Part shown: one piece after another, positions 32,162 through 44,312 of the stretch | Numbering within the stretch: position 1 is the stretch's first letter | Layout: every line of letters begins with the position of its first letter | Assembly: GCA_037349315.1 (NCBI GenBank) | Contig: JBAIAC010000004.1 | Location: 33,979,001 to 34,043,000, forward strand | DNA length: 64,000 nt | Reading direction: 5' to 3' | Origin: Chelydra serpentina | Lineage: Eukaryota > Chordata > Testudines > Chelydridae | Made by a program: the position numbers and the translations under genes | The notes under the pieces: model-generated | Seen by the model: the letters and a program-made list of their open reading frames with translations, nothing else | Told to the model about the DNA's origin: nothing | Database searches by the model: none

Positions 32162-33720
32162 TATTCCTGATTCTGTCAATGCAGGAAATGTCCCACTGCA
32201 GTTTCTAACTGCCTCATGTCTATGATTTGACGGAGATTCTAAACATGACTAGGACGTTCTGCATTGTTTATGCTTCATTATACAAGCACAAATGGGCAGA
32301 GTGAGAGCATTAAGGTGCTTTTAACTTTCAGTGTCTTTCCTTTCTACAGTTTAAATAACACATGTATGATTACCTGAATAATCATGTAGTTTTATTATGC
32401 AAGCATTTCTTGTTTGGAATAATAAAGTATGATCAGTTCCTTGTGGGATGTTGATCTACCTCAGTTTCATTATGATACAAACAGTGTGGGGACTTTTTAT
32501 ACTACAATAGCTTTCAGAAAGAATATTAAAGAAGCTAAAAGATCGTTGTAATGTACAGAGCCACCACAGAAGGAACGTTATTCTCTCCTTCAGCAAAACA
32601 GCTACATCATATAAAATACTTGCCTTTTTTAAGTTTAATCCCTTACCCAGAACGATCTCTTCTGAATATATATAACCAGAATTTTGCCCCGTTTGTCCCA
32701 TGTAATGCTATAAATCTATCATTCTGAACCACGTTGGATATAAAAGGCAATTTCTCTACTTATAAATCTGTTTTTGTCTTTTATGTGCATTTAGCTAAGT
32801 CTTGCTGGGAAGGGTTGTCATGTGACAGCTGAATAATGCAGTTTTATGGCTTGCAAGTCAGTTCACTACTGAATGGTCTGAAGTAATCCATAGAAAACAG
32901 GAGCCAGAAGGCATGGAAAGAGATATAGCTATGGAAACACATTCCTCCCTGCCCAAAGGCTGTTCTGCATTGTCTCTCGTGGAAAGCTGCATCCACAGAG
33001 ACAGACAAACCTACATATTTACAAAACGTTTCTCAACGCATGACAACAATGGTGAAATGTGATTCTCCTTTGTTTTCTGTACTTGGGCGGCGGTGTGGGG
33101 GGTGCAGAATCACCCAAAGATAGTGTTTACCACTACATTCATGATTCATAAAGTAATGTTTTGCTTTCCAAAATGATGAGTGTACTTGGTGAAACTGAAG
33201 GTCACAACTGAGCCTGTGGCATTACTTGGTCACAACGTGAGCATAATCCTTAGTGTTCATGTTCACAACAGGAGAGACCTTAGCATAAGAAAGACACATA
33301 GAGCTTGGAAGAAAAACTAAAAGAGAAAACAAAATAATTTCTAAAAATGTCTAAGTGCTGCTGTGCATGCATCTACAGCAATTCCTGAGCTAGAAACATG
33401 ACAGGAGCAGAGAAGATGGATTTCACACACAGCCACAGAAAGGCTAGAATAAGAAGCAAAATAAACTATATTCCTATGTTGCATGTGAACACCCAGAGTA
33501 TTTCAGGGAATATATATTCCCAAATATCGCATGCCAGCTGATGGCTAGAGAGATATATTTCTGATCTTTAAAGGCAGTTTTTTCTATCATTGCTGCTGAG
33601 ATGGCAGTTTTATTCCCTGCCAGCTACAGATTATTTTGAAAGAGAAAAGCTCTGGTTTTTTATTATGATGATCTTAAACTATTTATGACTGTCTAACAAA
33701 CAAATATGGGGCTGCAGATG
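32162..33720. other. Non-coding stretch, nothing recognised
   Basis: No gene, transposon end or tandem repeat could be supported. Confidence 0.3.
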
Positions 33721-33931
33721 TAGAGGAAGGTTCAAGAATCAGTCCAGAGGAGAGCGACAAAAATGATGAAAGGTTTAGAAAACGTGACCTATGAGGATAG
33801 ATTACAAAAACTGGGTATGTTTAGTCTTGAGAAAAGAAAAAAAAGGAGGGGACTTGATAATAGTCTAATATGTTAAGGGCTATTATAAAGAGGATGATGA
33901 TCAATTGTCTGTAGTGTAGACCTGGCCTTAG
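33721..33931 (+). mobile_element. CR1 LINE internal fragment followed by a MITE end remnant
   Basis: GTCCAGAGGAGAGCGACAAA, GACCTATGAGGATAGATTAC and TGGGTATGTTTAGTCTTGAG encode the conserved CR1 ORF2 C-terminal stretch ([16 protein letters not shown]). At 33905-33930, TAGTGTAGACCTGGCCTTA matches the right end of a Harbinger-type MITE, but the rest of that element is missing. Confidence 0.7.
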
Positions 33932-36900
33932 ACTCTGGTTCAGTTATATCTATCTTACATGTTGTTTAAATTTTAACCATGATTGGCAGACAACAGAATA
34001 AAACTCCATGCACACTGCTGTGATGGCATATTGTATACATTTTGATACAATCGTATCACCTTCATAATTAAATATAGTAGTTCCTGTAGTAATTTCTCAA
34101 CCCACAGGCTCATTATGTTCCTGCCCTCCCTTTGTCTTCTGTGATCAAACTGAACACCTTATAGAATAAAGAACAGAACCCGTCCTTTTTCCTCTGAATG
34201 TACTGTATCATAATATGGAGTAATTATATAGTCTGTAAATGAAGAAGAGGGTTAAACAGAGATAAGATACTGGAATAAGAGAAAACCATACTGAACCAGC
34301 TGAAGGAAGAAGGAGAAAAAGGATTAGCCCCCATACCTGCTTAAGTCATTACACTTCTCCCAAATAAAAATAGCAACATTTACCAAGTTACCACATTTCT
34401 CTATGCTGAGAAAGGAAACAACTCTACTATGTCAGACATTACTGTGTGGTAGCTATTGGTAAATGATGAATTTTTAATGTCAACCCTGTGACTAAAGGTT
34501 AGGACTCCTAAAGGAGCTAAGATAATTGCTGCCCTGTGGACTCTCACCTGATATCTGCTGAAGGTTTCTCATATGGAGGGAGACATTTCTTTGAATCAAG
34601 AGGGGACTGTTCAGAGCCAGCATGATGGATGGCCATAGCATGGCTCTATGGGTACCACTGTATACCTGTGCCTTAATCCTGGCTTTCTTCCTTTTTCTTT
34701 AATGTCAGAACATGTTTAAACTGCCAGTGATGGGGAGTTGCTTGCACTTGAACAACTTCTCTATGAGGCACTGTACAAAATGGAAAAAGAAAAATAATAA
34801 CAAGCCCCCCACCAAAACAAAATGTGGACTCTCCTAGTGTCAGCCAAGGCAGACTGAAATCATCAGCTGGACAACCTACTAATCTGCAGCACTGCACCTT
34901 AGGCAAAAGAACACCTCTAAAAAGCTGAGTACTCAGTTCTGTATTCTCTGTCTTTTCATGATTTATGGATGTACATGTACCTTGGAGAACCATTCCGGCT
35001 GGATTTTCTTTTTTTTTAGCTTTTTTCATGCTTTTAATCTTTTTACCAACACTGTTTGTTCAGTCAGGGAATTTACATAATCAATATATTTGAGACTATG
35101 AATCGCCACTTATGTTATGAAAAATTTAGAAGACCTGAACAAAAATGAGTATCTCAAGCTATACTAAAAAATTGCATAAATCTGCAATAAATTAAACCCT
35201 TTTGCAAGTCTGCTTTCATTCCAGTAGATTACTGCCGTGTCAAATGTCTCATACCTGACAGGTACAGATGGATCATAAAAGTGAGATAAAAAGGACAGCT
35301 TTACCACAAAAGGTTTAGTCTTCAAAAATAATACATCTTTAAGGATAAACAGTGTTATAAATACCTCAAGTAAGGCATTCCTAGCAAGCACTCACCAAAA
35401 GGAGTGACACAGATGTAGAAGCAATATTGAAGATGAAGGCAGAAGCTTAATTTTCTAGAGGATATCAGATTTTCTACTCTCTGTAGCCCATGGAGACAGA
35501 AAACTAATATGACTGTGTAAAAGGCTTTTAATCAAAAGTTTAGACAGTTGTGAAAATGCTTTTCGTGAGAGGCAAATACTTTTACTGTGTGGGTTTCTAA
35601 AACATACAGGTTCAGAGCCATACTGTGGGCCAATCTCTATGTGTAAAAAAATATATATAGTTCAACATTCCATGGAGCAAACTCTGTCCTCAGTTACTTC
35701 CATGCCATCCCACTGAAGTCCATAGGATTGGATGGGTATAAGCAAAAGCAGCATTATGACCAGTGTTATTTAGTGCATGCCATGACTTATGTACAGTGCT
35801 GGCCAAAAGTTAAGTCCCTCTTTTCCTCAGAGAAATATCTAACTGGACTATTACTGGTTAACATTTTATATATAATTATCTTTCCCTTTTGGAGAAATTA
35901 GTCTTCTTCAGTCTAATACAGCATATTAATGGGAGACTATTCGTGTCCTTGGAGAAAAGTAACATTAGAAATAATTATGACCAATCTTAATTAATTAAAC
36001 CCATTTTTCCACCCACTTAAGTGTTTAATCTATTGCTGCACTAGCCAACTGAGAATTGACATACTGACAGCAAGGACCTGCTTATATCACCACAGGGATT
36101 TTCCAAAGAGCTAAGAGGCCAAACAGTGATTTGTCCTTGGGAAAGAGTGCACGGTCTACAAAGGTGAAAATACAAGTGGTAAAGGCATCATCAAACTCAT
36201 AAACTCAGCAATCTGCATTATTGATATCTGTTTGTGCATATGTAGTGGATTGTGGCTTTTCAAAGGCAAGCATCAGTCAAACAACAACCTATATTGAACG
36301 CAGCTAGTAGGAGATGGACAGAAAGGGCAAGTAACAAGCATAAGCTATGCCAAAGAGGTGATCTAAACCCATAACACTAGAATGGAAGAAAAGTCTGAGT
36401 GTTTTCAACAATGGGTAACAATCCAGTATGAAGAAAAAAAAGAAAGGATACATGACTCACTGAATGGTACTACACACACACACACAGAATGGTACTACAC
36501 ACACTCTCTCTCTCTCGCGCGCGCGTGATGGGTACCAGCTACCCAGTAAGCACACAAACAACATCACCTATAATAGGAGAGAATGTCATGGTATAAAAAC
36601 TGTTGTGCAAGATTTTCAAGAGATTAGAAGTGATTTTGGGTGTCCAACATGAAATACTTTAAAGGTGCCTGATATTTAGAGTATGCATGTGACTGGAAAG
36701 TGCATATCATGAATTCTTCCTAAATGACACCAGTGTGCTAAAGGCCTTGTTGCTAGCACAACAGTCATACAGTGCTTAATTTACCCACCTTCCGTGTTTG
36801 GCATGCAGCTCATCTATCCAGGTGTGACGAAAATATGACACGACAAGTGTACAGGTTAATCCACCACTTAGGTGTCATAAGTTATTCAAGTTGAGTGCAC

Positions 36901-37140
36901 ATATGGATCCGTTGGTTTGGCCAACCAAGTTTATGCATGCACCATCTCCAAACCTACATGTTCCTTCCTCTGCACCTACAGGGTGTAGTAGAATACGGGG
37001 ATACTACTTTCTTGGTGCATTCTTACAGTGCGTTTACTCTGTAATGTGAATGTATTTGAACATCCTAGACATTAATTTAGTCCTACAAATAGTAAAGAAG
37101 AGGGAACTAACTTCTGCAGGGACTTTTAGTAACACATACT
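33932..37140. other. Long AT-rich stretch without recognised gene
   Basis: The only clear feature is the compound microsatellite at 36462-36525. A block near 35690-35735 resembles the CCCACTGAAGTC family. The frame at 34673-35029 shows no known domain. This is the longest apparently low-repeat stretch in the window. Confidence 0.35.
36462..36525. repeat. Compound microsatellite with a duplicated lead-in
   Basis: GAATGGTACTACACACACAC occurs twice (from about 36462 and 36487). The second copy runs into (CT)n and then (CG)n. Alternating purine-pyrimidine CGCGCGCG is unusual for a CpG-depleted vertebrate background. Confidence 0.85.
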
Positions 37141-37936
37141 GGCCTTGGCTACACTTGCAGCTGTACAGCGCTGTTAGTTAAACCCGTGTTCGTACAGCTG
37201 AGTAGGGAAAGCGCTGCAGCCTGTCCACACTGGCAGCTGCCAGCGCAGTAACTAGCACTGACGTGGCTACATTTGCGGCACTTGCAGCTGTATTGGGAGC
37301 GGTGCATTATGGGCATTCAGGTAGCTGCAACATGCTTTTCAAATGGGGGGGGTGAGGGGGACTTTGACACGGAGTGTGTTGGGAGAGAGAGTGGGTTTCT
37401 GAAATCTCCACAGAGTGTCAGCTCATTATTTCCACACCTCCACATCCCCTGCCTCTCTCTCAATCACTGAAAGCAAACAGCAGGGGCTTTGTTTGTTTTT
37501 AAAGAGCAGATAAAAGAGAGGAAACGGAGCCTTCCCCCTCCCCCCCGCCGTTCTTCTCCCCCCCCCCCCCCCCCCGCCGTCTCTGTCCAAGGCAACTTTG
37601 CTGCCAGCATTCCTAACGGAGCCCCTCCCCTCTTCCCCCCCACCCCCAGCCTGCAAACAGTAGCTGTGTTTGGTATTTTGTAAAGCACCTCAACAACGGA
37701 GCTCTGAACTCCAACCCGGAAGTGCCATTTCAAAACAAAGCAGCTTCCGGAGATCAGTAACTGCGGAGTTCCTCGGCTACACTGAAAGACCAACGTTCCA
37801 CCCACTTCGCAACAGTGGTTATTCCTCTCGGGGAGGTGGAGTACATGCTGCACGTGCCTTGCAACTGTAGCCAGTTAGTGAGTTACAGCGCTGCTGGCAG
37901 TTTATTGCGCTGTAACTCGTAAGTGTAGCCAAGACC
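37141..37936. mobile_element. 0.8-kb terminal-inverted-repeat element with CpG/C-rich core
   Basis: The left end GGCCTTGGCTACACTTGCAG pairs with the right end, complemented, GGTCTTGGCTACACTTACGA. The similarity continues for about 50 bases (CAGCGC blocks). The core has an 18-base C run at 37558-37575 and a CCCGGAAGTG block near 37718. Flanking trinucleotides differ (ACT and TTA), so the superfamily is uncertain; Harbinger is a guess. Frames across the C run are compositional. Confidence 0.7.
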
Positions 37937-38924
37937 TTACAGTCAATCTCCCCTCCTCTTAGGTTAATTTTTAAATGCTTGGTTACATTGACTGTGCTCA
38001 CACATGCAAAGTATGTGCCATGCACACTACATACAACAGGCCCAATTTCATATTAAAATATGGAAAGAAATTGTGTTGATTCAATAGTGAATATCTTGAG
38101 AATACATTATGAACCCAGTTATTACATTTATTTGTTGTATACATATTTATGGATATGCTGTACCGTATTTGGAAGCATATATAAAACTACTAAGCAATCC
38201 ATACTATTTCCATATGGGGTGATATTCAGGCTGAAATTAGCAGCACTGTCTCAAAGATAGGGGCAAATTGAAAATCTTAAATCCAGCTTTGCTGAAAGGA
38301 CCGATTCACAAATCTAACTTCCCTACTGGATCTGAAGTGAGCTGACCATCTGCTCTTCTCAACTGGATTTATGTTTCCATGATCACAAACAGCTTCTTGG
38401 CAAGGGTTGAGGGATTGGCTATTATAGAAAGCCAATACTAAAAATGTGTGTATCTGATAGCAGCACAAGGTCTGATTGAGAAGTAAATATCCTCTGCAAT
38501 TGTTGCCCCATATAAGCACTGCTAATCTTCTAGGATCCACAGTTTCAGAGAATATTTTCTCCCCCACAGGAGAAGCAATACATCCCTATCAATCTCGGAA
38601 TGCCAGTCAGCTAGGGAATAACTGGTAGAGGAGCCAAAGAACAAGGATATTGAGTTCTGCTTGGCTATCAGTTCCATATCAGAAGGCAGCAATTGAGATG
38701 AAGGGAAAAGCAATGTGCCTTGATGACTACACTTACTCACTATAAAAATAACCCAACAATCAGGAAGGGAAGGAAAGCTCTCAACAGGTATCCAAAATCA
38801 GCTGGGAGAACCCCACCTTTTCCTCCTGTAGTAAGCCTGCCAGTGATAAATATATGTAGTACTTAAAGCTTACTTAGCATTTTTCTTCCATGGATCCCCC
38901 AGCATTTCAAAAGCTATGTAGGTA
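37937..38924. other. Non-coding stretch, nothing recognised
   Basis: Two adjoining minus frames at 38277-38740 show no known domain. A small tandem AAGCTATGTAGGTATC lies at 38911-38942. Confidence 0.3.
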
Positions 38925-39165
38925 TCAAGCTATGTAGGTATGTAAGTATCATTACCCCAATTTACAGATGGGGAAAGTGAGGCAAAGAGGTGAAGTGACT
39001 TGCCCAAGGTCACACAGCAAGTCAATGGCAATGATGGAATTAAAACCCAGAGGTGAAATCCTGGCCCCTCTGAAGTCAATGGGCGTTCTGTCATTGACTT
39101 CAATGGGGCTAGAATTTCAATGCAAGTCTCCTGACTTCTAGTCCTCTGCCCTATCAAGTGGACCA
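38925..39165 (-). mobile_element. MIR-type SINE remnant, split by a palindromic hairpin
   Basis: On the minus strand the MIR core order is clear; on plus it reads CCAATTTACAGATGGGGAAA, GTGACTTGCCCAAGGTCACA and CACAGCAAGTC. It then resumes after the hairpin at 39055-39118 with GTCTCCTGACTTCTAGTCCT. Divergence fits an old copy. Confidence 0.75.
39055..39118. mobile_element. Palindromic hairpin inserted in a MIR
   Basis: Left arm GAAATCCTGGCCCCTCTGAA with GTCAATGG pairs with right arm CATTGACTTCAATGGGGC and TAGAATTTC. Arms are about 27 bases with a short loop. Similar ACTGAAGTCAATGG blocks lie at 2210 and 52990, suggesting a dispersed family. Confidence 0.7.
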
Positions 39166-39288
39166 TCGTTAAGTGGAGCCCTCCTAACAGACCAGTAATT
39201 GCCAGGATTAAGACTTAACAATCAGGTAAGATAGTTTTTGTTAATTTTTAAGCCCCACAAGTCAGAGTATGGGCTGGAAACCGTTAAC

Positions 39289-39290
<2 letters not shown>

Positions 39291-39361
<71 letters not shown>

Positions 39362-39362
39362 A
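39291..39362. repeat. (AC)36 microsatellite
   Basis: An uninterrupted 72-base AC run. Long pure dinucleotide arrays are usually length-variable. The minus-strand frame ending in alternating Cys-Val is translated microsatellite. Confidence 0.97.
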
Positions 39363-39624
39363 ATCGGTCCCATCTGAAGTAATGCAGGAACCTACATAAG
39401 CTCTAGCACTACAATAACTCCTGTGCACTGTGTGGACCTCTAAAACCAGGAACTTTAAAAAGTGATCCTGGCAGAAAGGAGCTCGTTGACTTGAGCTTTT
39501 CCTCAAGGCAGCTCCTTCCAATGGCATTAGAGTTTCCAGGAGTCTTCTGTCGCAGATCAGCCTTCCTCTGGGATAAATAAACCTGTGACAAAGCCAGCAT
39601 CCAAGTTCTCCACAGCTGTTCATA

Positions 39625-40060
39625 TTACACAGAATCAGAGGATCCAGAGATGGAAGAGACATATATAAGGCATCACAATCCAACTCCCTAACAGTGCAGG
39701 ACTGGTCCCTGTTACACATTTCCTAGTCCTTTCTCCCATCTAGTTTAAAAGTCCTAAACAATGGGGTTTCCAGCACCTCACTTTGGGGATTATTTATTCT
39801 AAATGTATCAAAAAGTTTTCCCTGATACTCAGACTAAATTTTCACTTCCTTCATTTCATCCCTTTCCCACGAACTGTTATACCCTCTTAAACTATAGTAA
39901 ATAATTCTTGTCTTTCCTGACTTCATGCCTTTCAAGAGCTTGTAGACAGGTATGTTTCCCCCTTCCTGAACTGTAATTCAATTTAAACTGTAAAGATGCA
40001 TATTTTAACTGTTTTAATCTTTCCTCACATGCCCATGAGCATGTAGGCTATTCATAGGGT
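39625..40060 (-). mobile_element. CR1 LINE 3' region
   Basis: The left end ACACAGAATCAGAGGATCC and AGATGGAAGAGACATA, followed by ATCCAACTCCCTAACAGTGC, is the reversed CR1 3' end. Further right, the reversed coding tail is visible as decayed fragments such as AGTTTTCCCTGATACTCAGA. No open frame remains. Confidence 0.65.
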
Positions 40061-40089
40061 GCTGTAAGTTTTGGTTCACATACAGAGAC

Positions 40090-40440
40090 AGATTTTTTGG
40101 AAGAGCTCAACTCCCACTTAGGCACCAGAAGAAACAGTCAGAAGTCTCAGCACCCAGCAGCTCCTATTAAGAACAAATTCTTTTCAAAATCTGGCCCAAA
40201 CGTATTTGCATTTCCAAAGTGCAGGTGCAAATTTGTAGGTGCATAATTTTGTGTGCATAGAAGTAGAGACAAAATCCTGAAATCCAGCCAATGGGAAACA
40301 CTTTCATATGTACTTAAGTGATTTAGGAGCCCAAGTCCCATTTTCAGAAATGGCTTAGGCACATAGGAGCCTCAGCCACTTCTGAAAATGGGATTTAGGT
40401 TCCTAATTCATGTAGGCACCAGACTGCACATATTTTATCC
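40090..40440. repeat. Hairpin repeat of the CCTAAGTC/GACTTAGG type
   Basis: Blocks such as AAGTCCCATTTTCAGAAATG and ACTTCTGAAAATGGGATTTA are inverted copies, with further TTAGGAGCC/GGAGCCTCAG pairs. A CAAAATCTGGCCC block near 40180 matches the ends of 31128-31269. Boundaries are approximate. Confidence 0.55.
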
Positions 40441-40744
40441 AGTTTTTCCTTCCTGAAGTTAGCAGCCTGAAATGTTAAAGATAAAGGTTTCTGCTTCGGT
40501 GCAGTGTCAAAAGCTGAAGCTTTAAAGTTGAAGCATCATCAATTTGAAGCAATAAAAAAAACTACTTGTTGCTTATGGCTACAGACTAGAGGACAAAAAC
40601 TGCCTTACATAATCAGAAACAACCTTGGTATAGGTAACTGCTATAATAAACCATCCTATTTTACTTTTTAAGAAGTTACTTCCCTTCTCTTTTCCCAGGT
40701 CTGGGTTTCTGCTCCCCACATACATGCATGCACTAATACACTAC

Positions 40745-40880
40745 ATAGTCAGTAATTGTAAGCTCCTTGGGGCACGGTCCGTCTTTTTATTTTGTATTTT
40801 TGCACTGCCTATTACAATGGAGTCCTGGTCCATGACTGAGGCTCCCAGGAGTTACTGCAATACAAATAATTAAAAACTGC
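40745..40880 (+). mobile_element. L2-type LINE 3' end
   Basis: AATTGTAAGCTCCTTGGGGC, GGAGTCCTGGTCCATGACTG and CAATACAAATAATTAAA match the end of the L2-like remnant at 22830-24445 and its usual A-rich tail. Confidence 0.65.
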
Positions 40881-41920
40881 CTATGACATTACTATAAATT
40901 GGCTTTTCTCTGCTAAAGATTTATTAAATGTCAATTTCAGCACTTTATGTAGAATTCTGAAATTAGGGAGTTTGTATCTGACAATCTCAATCACCGTATT
41001 AGTGTGAAATCTCCTGACAATTAAATCTGCTTTATCTACTTGTTTCCTACGCAAGTGCTTTTCCTTAGTTTAAATCTAACATAGAACAAATCACATGCTT
41101 CTTTCCCTTTCTAACGCCAACAGTATGCTCAACATGGTATCAGACACAAAAATAAAGACAGCCTCTGTGCCTATGATCTTACAGACCATAGGCAAAGCCA
41201 GAGAAGACTGACAATGACAAACCTAGAAGAGGCAATAATCTGGAATTTAAAGAAATAAATGATAAACAGTGAAGTACTGTTTTTTCCTTTATAAAGGGTA
41301 AAAAAGTGGATCTAGTCCTTGTAGAAGGTGAAAGATTAAAACATGGACAATGAGATAATCTGTTTATTCACAGCATAGACAACAGACAAGGGGCAGCGGT
41401 GCAAACATCGTCCATGCTATTCTGTTAACACAGCTGGTTCATGGATCTGTTGAGATCACTTCTGCAGTGGAGAAGTAATTCATTATTTATGCCCATTCAG
41501 TCCTTGGCCTCTCAACTGAGACTGCCAACAACAGTGAGAATGCAAATGTATGGCACAGACATGGAATAGTCTTCTTAAAGGTTGCTAATAAGGCATCAGG
41601 TAATAGTGACTTCAATCATTATTCATTTGGGGCACATTAAAAGACGCCTCTTCTCCATTATCGACCCCTGAGCACAATTAAATATTTATTACTCTCCATC
41701 ACATAAAGTGGCCTCTCCATTTATTTTTCTTTCATCAATGCTACATCCTGCTATTTTTGTCTAGTTCCTCAAAATTCAGATCCCTTGGTCATGACCTGAT
41801 CTTATTACACCTGCCTTGCAATTTCCTTCTCTAAGCTCTGCACCATTCACCTCAGCCCTCTCAGTCTATTCATCTCTCTGGCCCAATGCTCTGAACCTGT
41901 CCAGACCACTTATCAAATCC
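40881..41920. other. Non-coding stretch, possible decayed L2 near the right
   Basis: 41720-41920 is pyrimidine-rich and may be a decayed L2 coding tail, but no motif is good enough to call. The rest shows nothing recognisable. Confidence 0.25.
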
Positions 41921-41928
41921 ACTTACAG

Positions 41929-42141
41929 CAGGCCTGCACAACTCACAAAGCGGTGAGGGCCATATTACTCCAAAGAAAACAGCCGAGGGCTGAAACTAGG
42001 GTGACCAGATGCAAGGAAAGTTGTTGAGCAAAAAAAAATATTTTTTGTTGCTGTTGTTGCACTACCCCACCCCCGCGCGGGCCGCATAGTGAGCCTGCGT
42101 GGGCCGCATGTGGCCCACGGGCCGTATGTTGTGCAGGCCTG
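41929..42141. mobile_element. hAT-type element with CAGGCCTGCACAAC ends
   Basis: The left end CAGGCCTGCACAACTCACAA and the right end GTATGTTGTGCAGGCCTG are inverted. A perfect 8-bp duplication ACTTACAG lies at 41921-41928 and 42142-42149. The body contains a TAGGGTGACCAGATG block like one end of the element at 11912-12035, and a GC-rich GGGCCGCAT repeat. Confidence 0.92.
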
Positions 42142-42149
42142 ACTTACAG

Positions 42150-43974
42150 CCTTCTCTTCACCTGATTTATTTCAGAGGGCCACAGTATCCTCCCCGCCAT
42201 CCCCATAATCATTTTCAGAATTTCACACACACTTGATTTCACTGTGGATCCAAAATCAAACGTTTTCCAAAGACATGTGCTTGGGCCTTTAAGGCACAGC
42301 TCTTCACTGGAGGCAATGGTGAGATCTCTGGGCAGGCGATGTACCACCAAAACATCTCCAAGAGAACAGTGGGGAACACAGCCATGGTACCATCCTGTCA
42401 CAGAGAGCACTGTGTGCCACACTCCTGCATCTGAACAATGACCCAAACACCTCTGGGTAAGTCAGAACTACTGGGACCACTAAGCTCGAGCAGTCTGTAT
42501 CCCTCTGGGGGCACAAAGACTGAAGTTGTACCCGGATGCTGCATGACTGCACATCTCCCCACCATTACAGTGGCATAATTTGCCCAGACAGCACTGAACA
42601 TTATATGCCATCAAATACAGCATGAGCTCTACTAGCTATTTAAAGGCCTAAACAAATAGACAACATGCACTTCAGTGATGGATTGCTGCTAAACAAACAC
42701 ATGCATAAAATTAGAAGTAATCTGTAATGCTGCAATTTCCACTCTCACATAATACAGGAGAGGATGATTATTACAGAGGCAATCACCAATGCTGCTGTAT
42801 CCAAAGGTCAGCTAGCAATTTCGTTAACTCCACCCCTTGACACATACACACATGAACAAACAGAAACACAAATTTCAGTGGCTTATAATTCATTCAAACC
42901 TGAAGTGTTGTATACAAAATCTTAGCCCAAGGGCACTTCTGCTTTTTACCAATTTTTACCAACAAAAATAGAGGCTGTTTGTGAGTGTATTCAGGGTTTA
43001 GGAGGTCTGATAACAATCCAGGTGTGTTTTTTGTGTCAGTTTATTTATTTCTTACACTTTAGGCTGCAAATACAAAATAGTGTTTACTTTTTCTTATAGT
43101 GAAATTTTGCACCCTATTAACCTTTTCTTTCATGTGTCGGAAACACAAGCATAGCAATGCTATTCACGTGCCCAAGAACCAGAAATTGGACTGGTGATTA
43201 GACCGATCTGTTTCACTTATTCTTTCTAGTCAGTTAAATCTGACAGAAATGCAAAATGCAATGAAATGAAATAACATATGCAGCAAATATATGGTTTAAA
43301 GATTATTTTAGGCTTAAAAATCTAAGAGGTTGTCAGCAATGAAAGTTAGGTCATTTTATCAAAATAATTTTTTTAATCTGACAGTATTCTTTAACATTGT
43401 AATAATTGCTTGTTATGGACTGATGCAATTAATTATATGATATTTTTAAAATAGCTGAGGATTTGTATGTTGGAATTCAGAGAAAACTCTGAATGATCTT
43501 CTCCCATAAACCATATTCAGCTTTTTTTTTCTTTATAGCATCAATGAGGAAATGATATACTGGTTCAATATAGAGTTCTCAACTGCTGTGCCCCACAAGA
43601 GTAAGAGTGAAATTTTGGGTGATAAATACGGTAATATTGAGGATAATGTGAGACTGAAGAACAAAAGTAGGAAATATTCAGTGCATTAAAGCCAATTACC
43701 AGCTAAACTAAGATCAATGACATGACGCAGTACAAACTCCAGAATGTTTTTGCTTCTTTGTACTGTTTCATCTGTTCCCAAGATTCAAATAGAAGAAAGA
43801 AACTTAACTTAGAGCATTGGAATTTCATGACCTTACCTTATAATGTGCTAAGTTCATACCAAACCCCCCAAAATAATAAAGATACAAGTCATTTTACTTT
43901 TCAAGTGGTTCAAAACTGGTCTGGACCTGCAGCAGTGCCTGTTATTAAACAACAATACCATTGCATGGGTCATG
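42150..43974. other. Non-coding stretch with one unexplained GC-balanced patch
   Basis: Several overlapping frames on both strands lie at 42144-42601 without a recognisable domain. The remainder is AT-rich. No transposon ends were found. Confidence 0.3.
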
Positions 43975-43976
43975 TA

Positions 43977-44310
43977 CAGTAGAACCTCAGAGTTATGAGC
44001 ACCTCGGGAATGGAGGTTGTTCGTAACCCTGAAATATCTGTAACTCTGAACAAAACATTATGGTTATTCTTTCAAAAGTTTACAACTGAACATTGACTGA
44101 ATACAGCTTTGAAACTTTACTATACAGAGGAAAAATGCTGCTTTCCCTTTACTTTTTTAATAGTTTACATTTAACACAGTACTGTACTGTTTTTGCTTTT
44201 TTCCCCTTTGTCTCTGCTGCTGCCTGATTGCGTTCTTGTGGTTCCAAATGAGGTAAGTGGTTGACTGGTCAGTTCGTAACTCTGGTGTTCGTGACTCTGA
44301 GGTTCTACTG
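43977..44310 (+). mobile_element. Tigger-like (pogo/mariner) MITE, copy 2
   Basis: It starts CAGTAGAACCTCAGAGTTAT and ends TGACTCTGAGGTTCTACTG, with TA on both sides (43975-43976 and 44311-44312). It shares TTTACAACTGAACATTGACT and CAGCTTTGAAACTTTACTAT with copy 1 at 1206-1596, which is in the opposite orientation. Confidence 0.88.
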
Positions 44311-44312
44311 TA

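Noticed and set aside
39288..39719. 143-codon minus frame ending in Cys-Val repeats
   Set aside because: Its end is the (AC)36 microsatellite and part of the rest is a CR1 tail; no domain is present.
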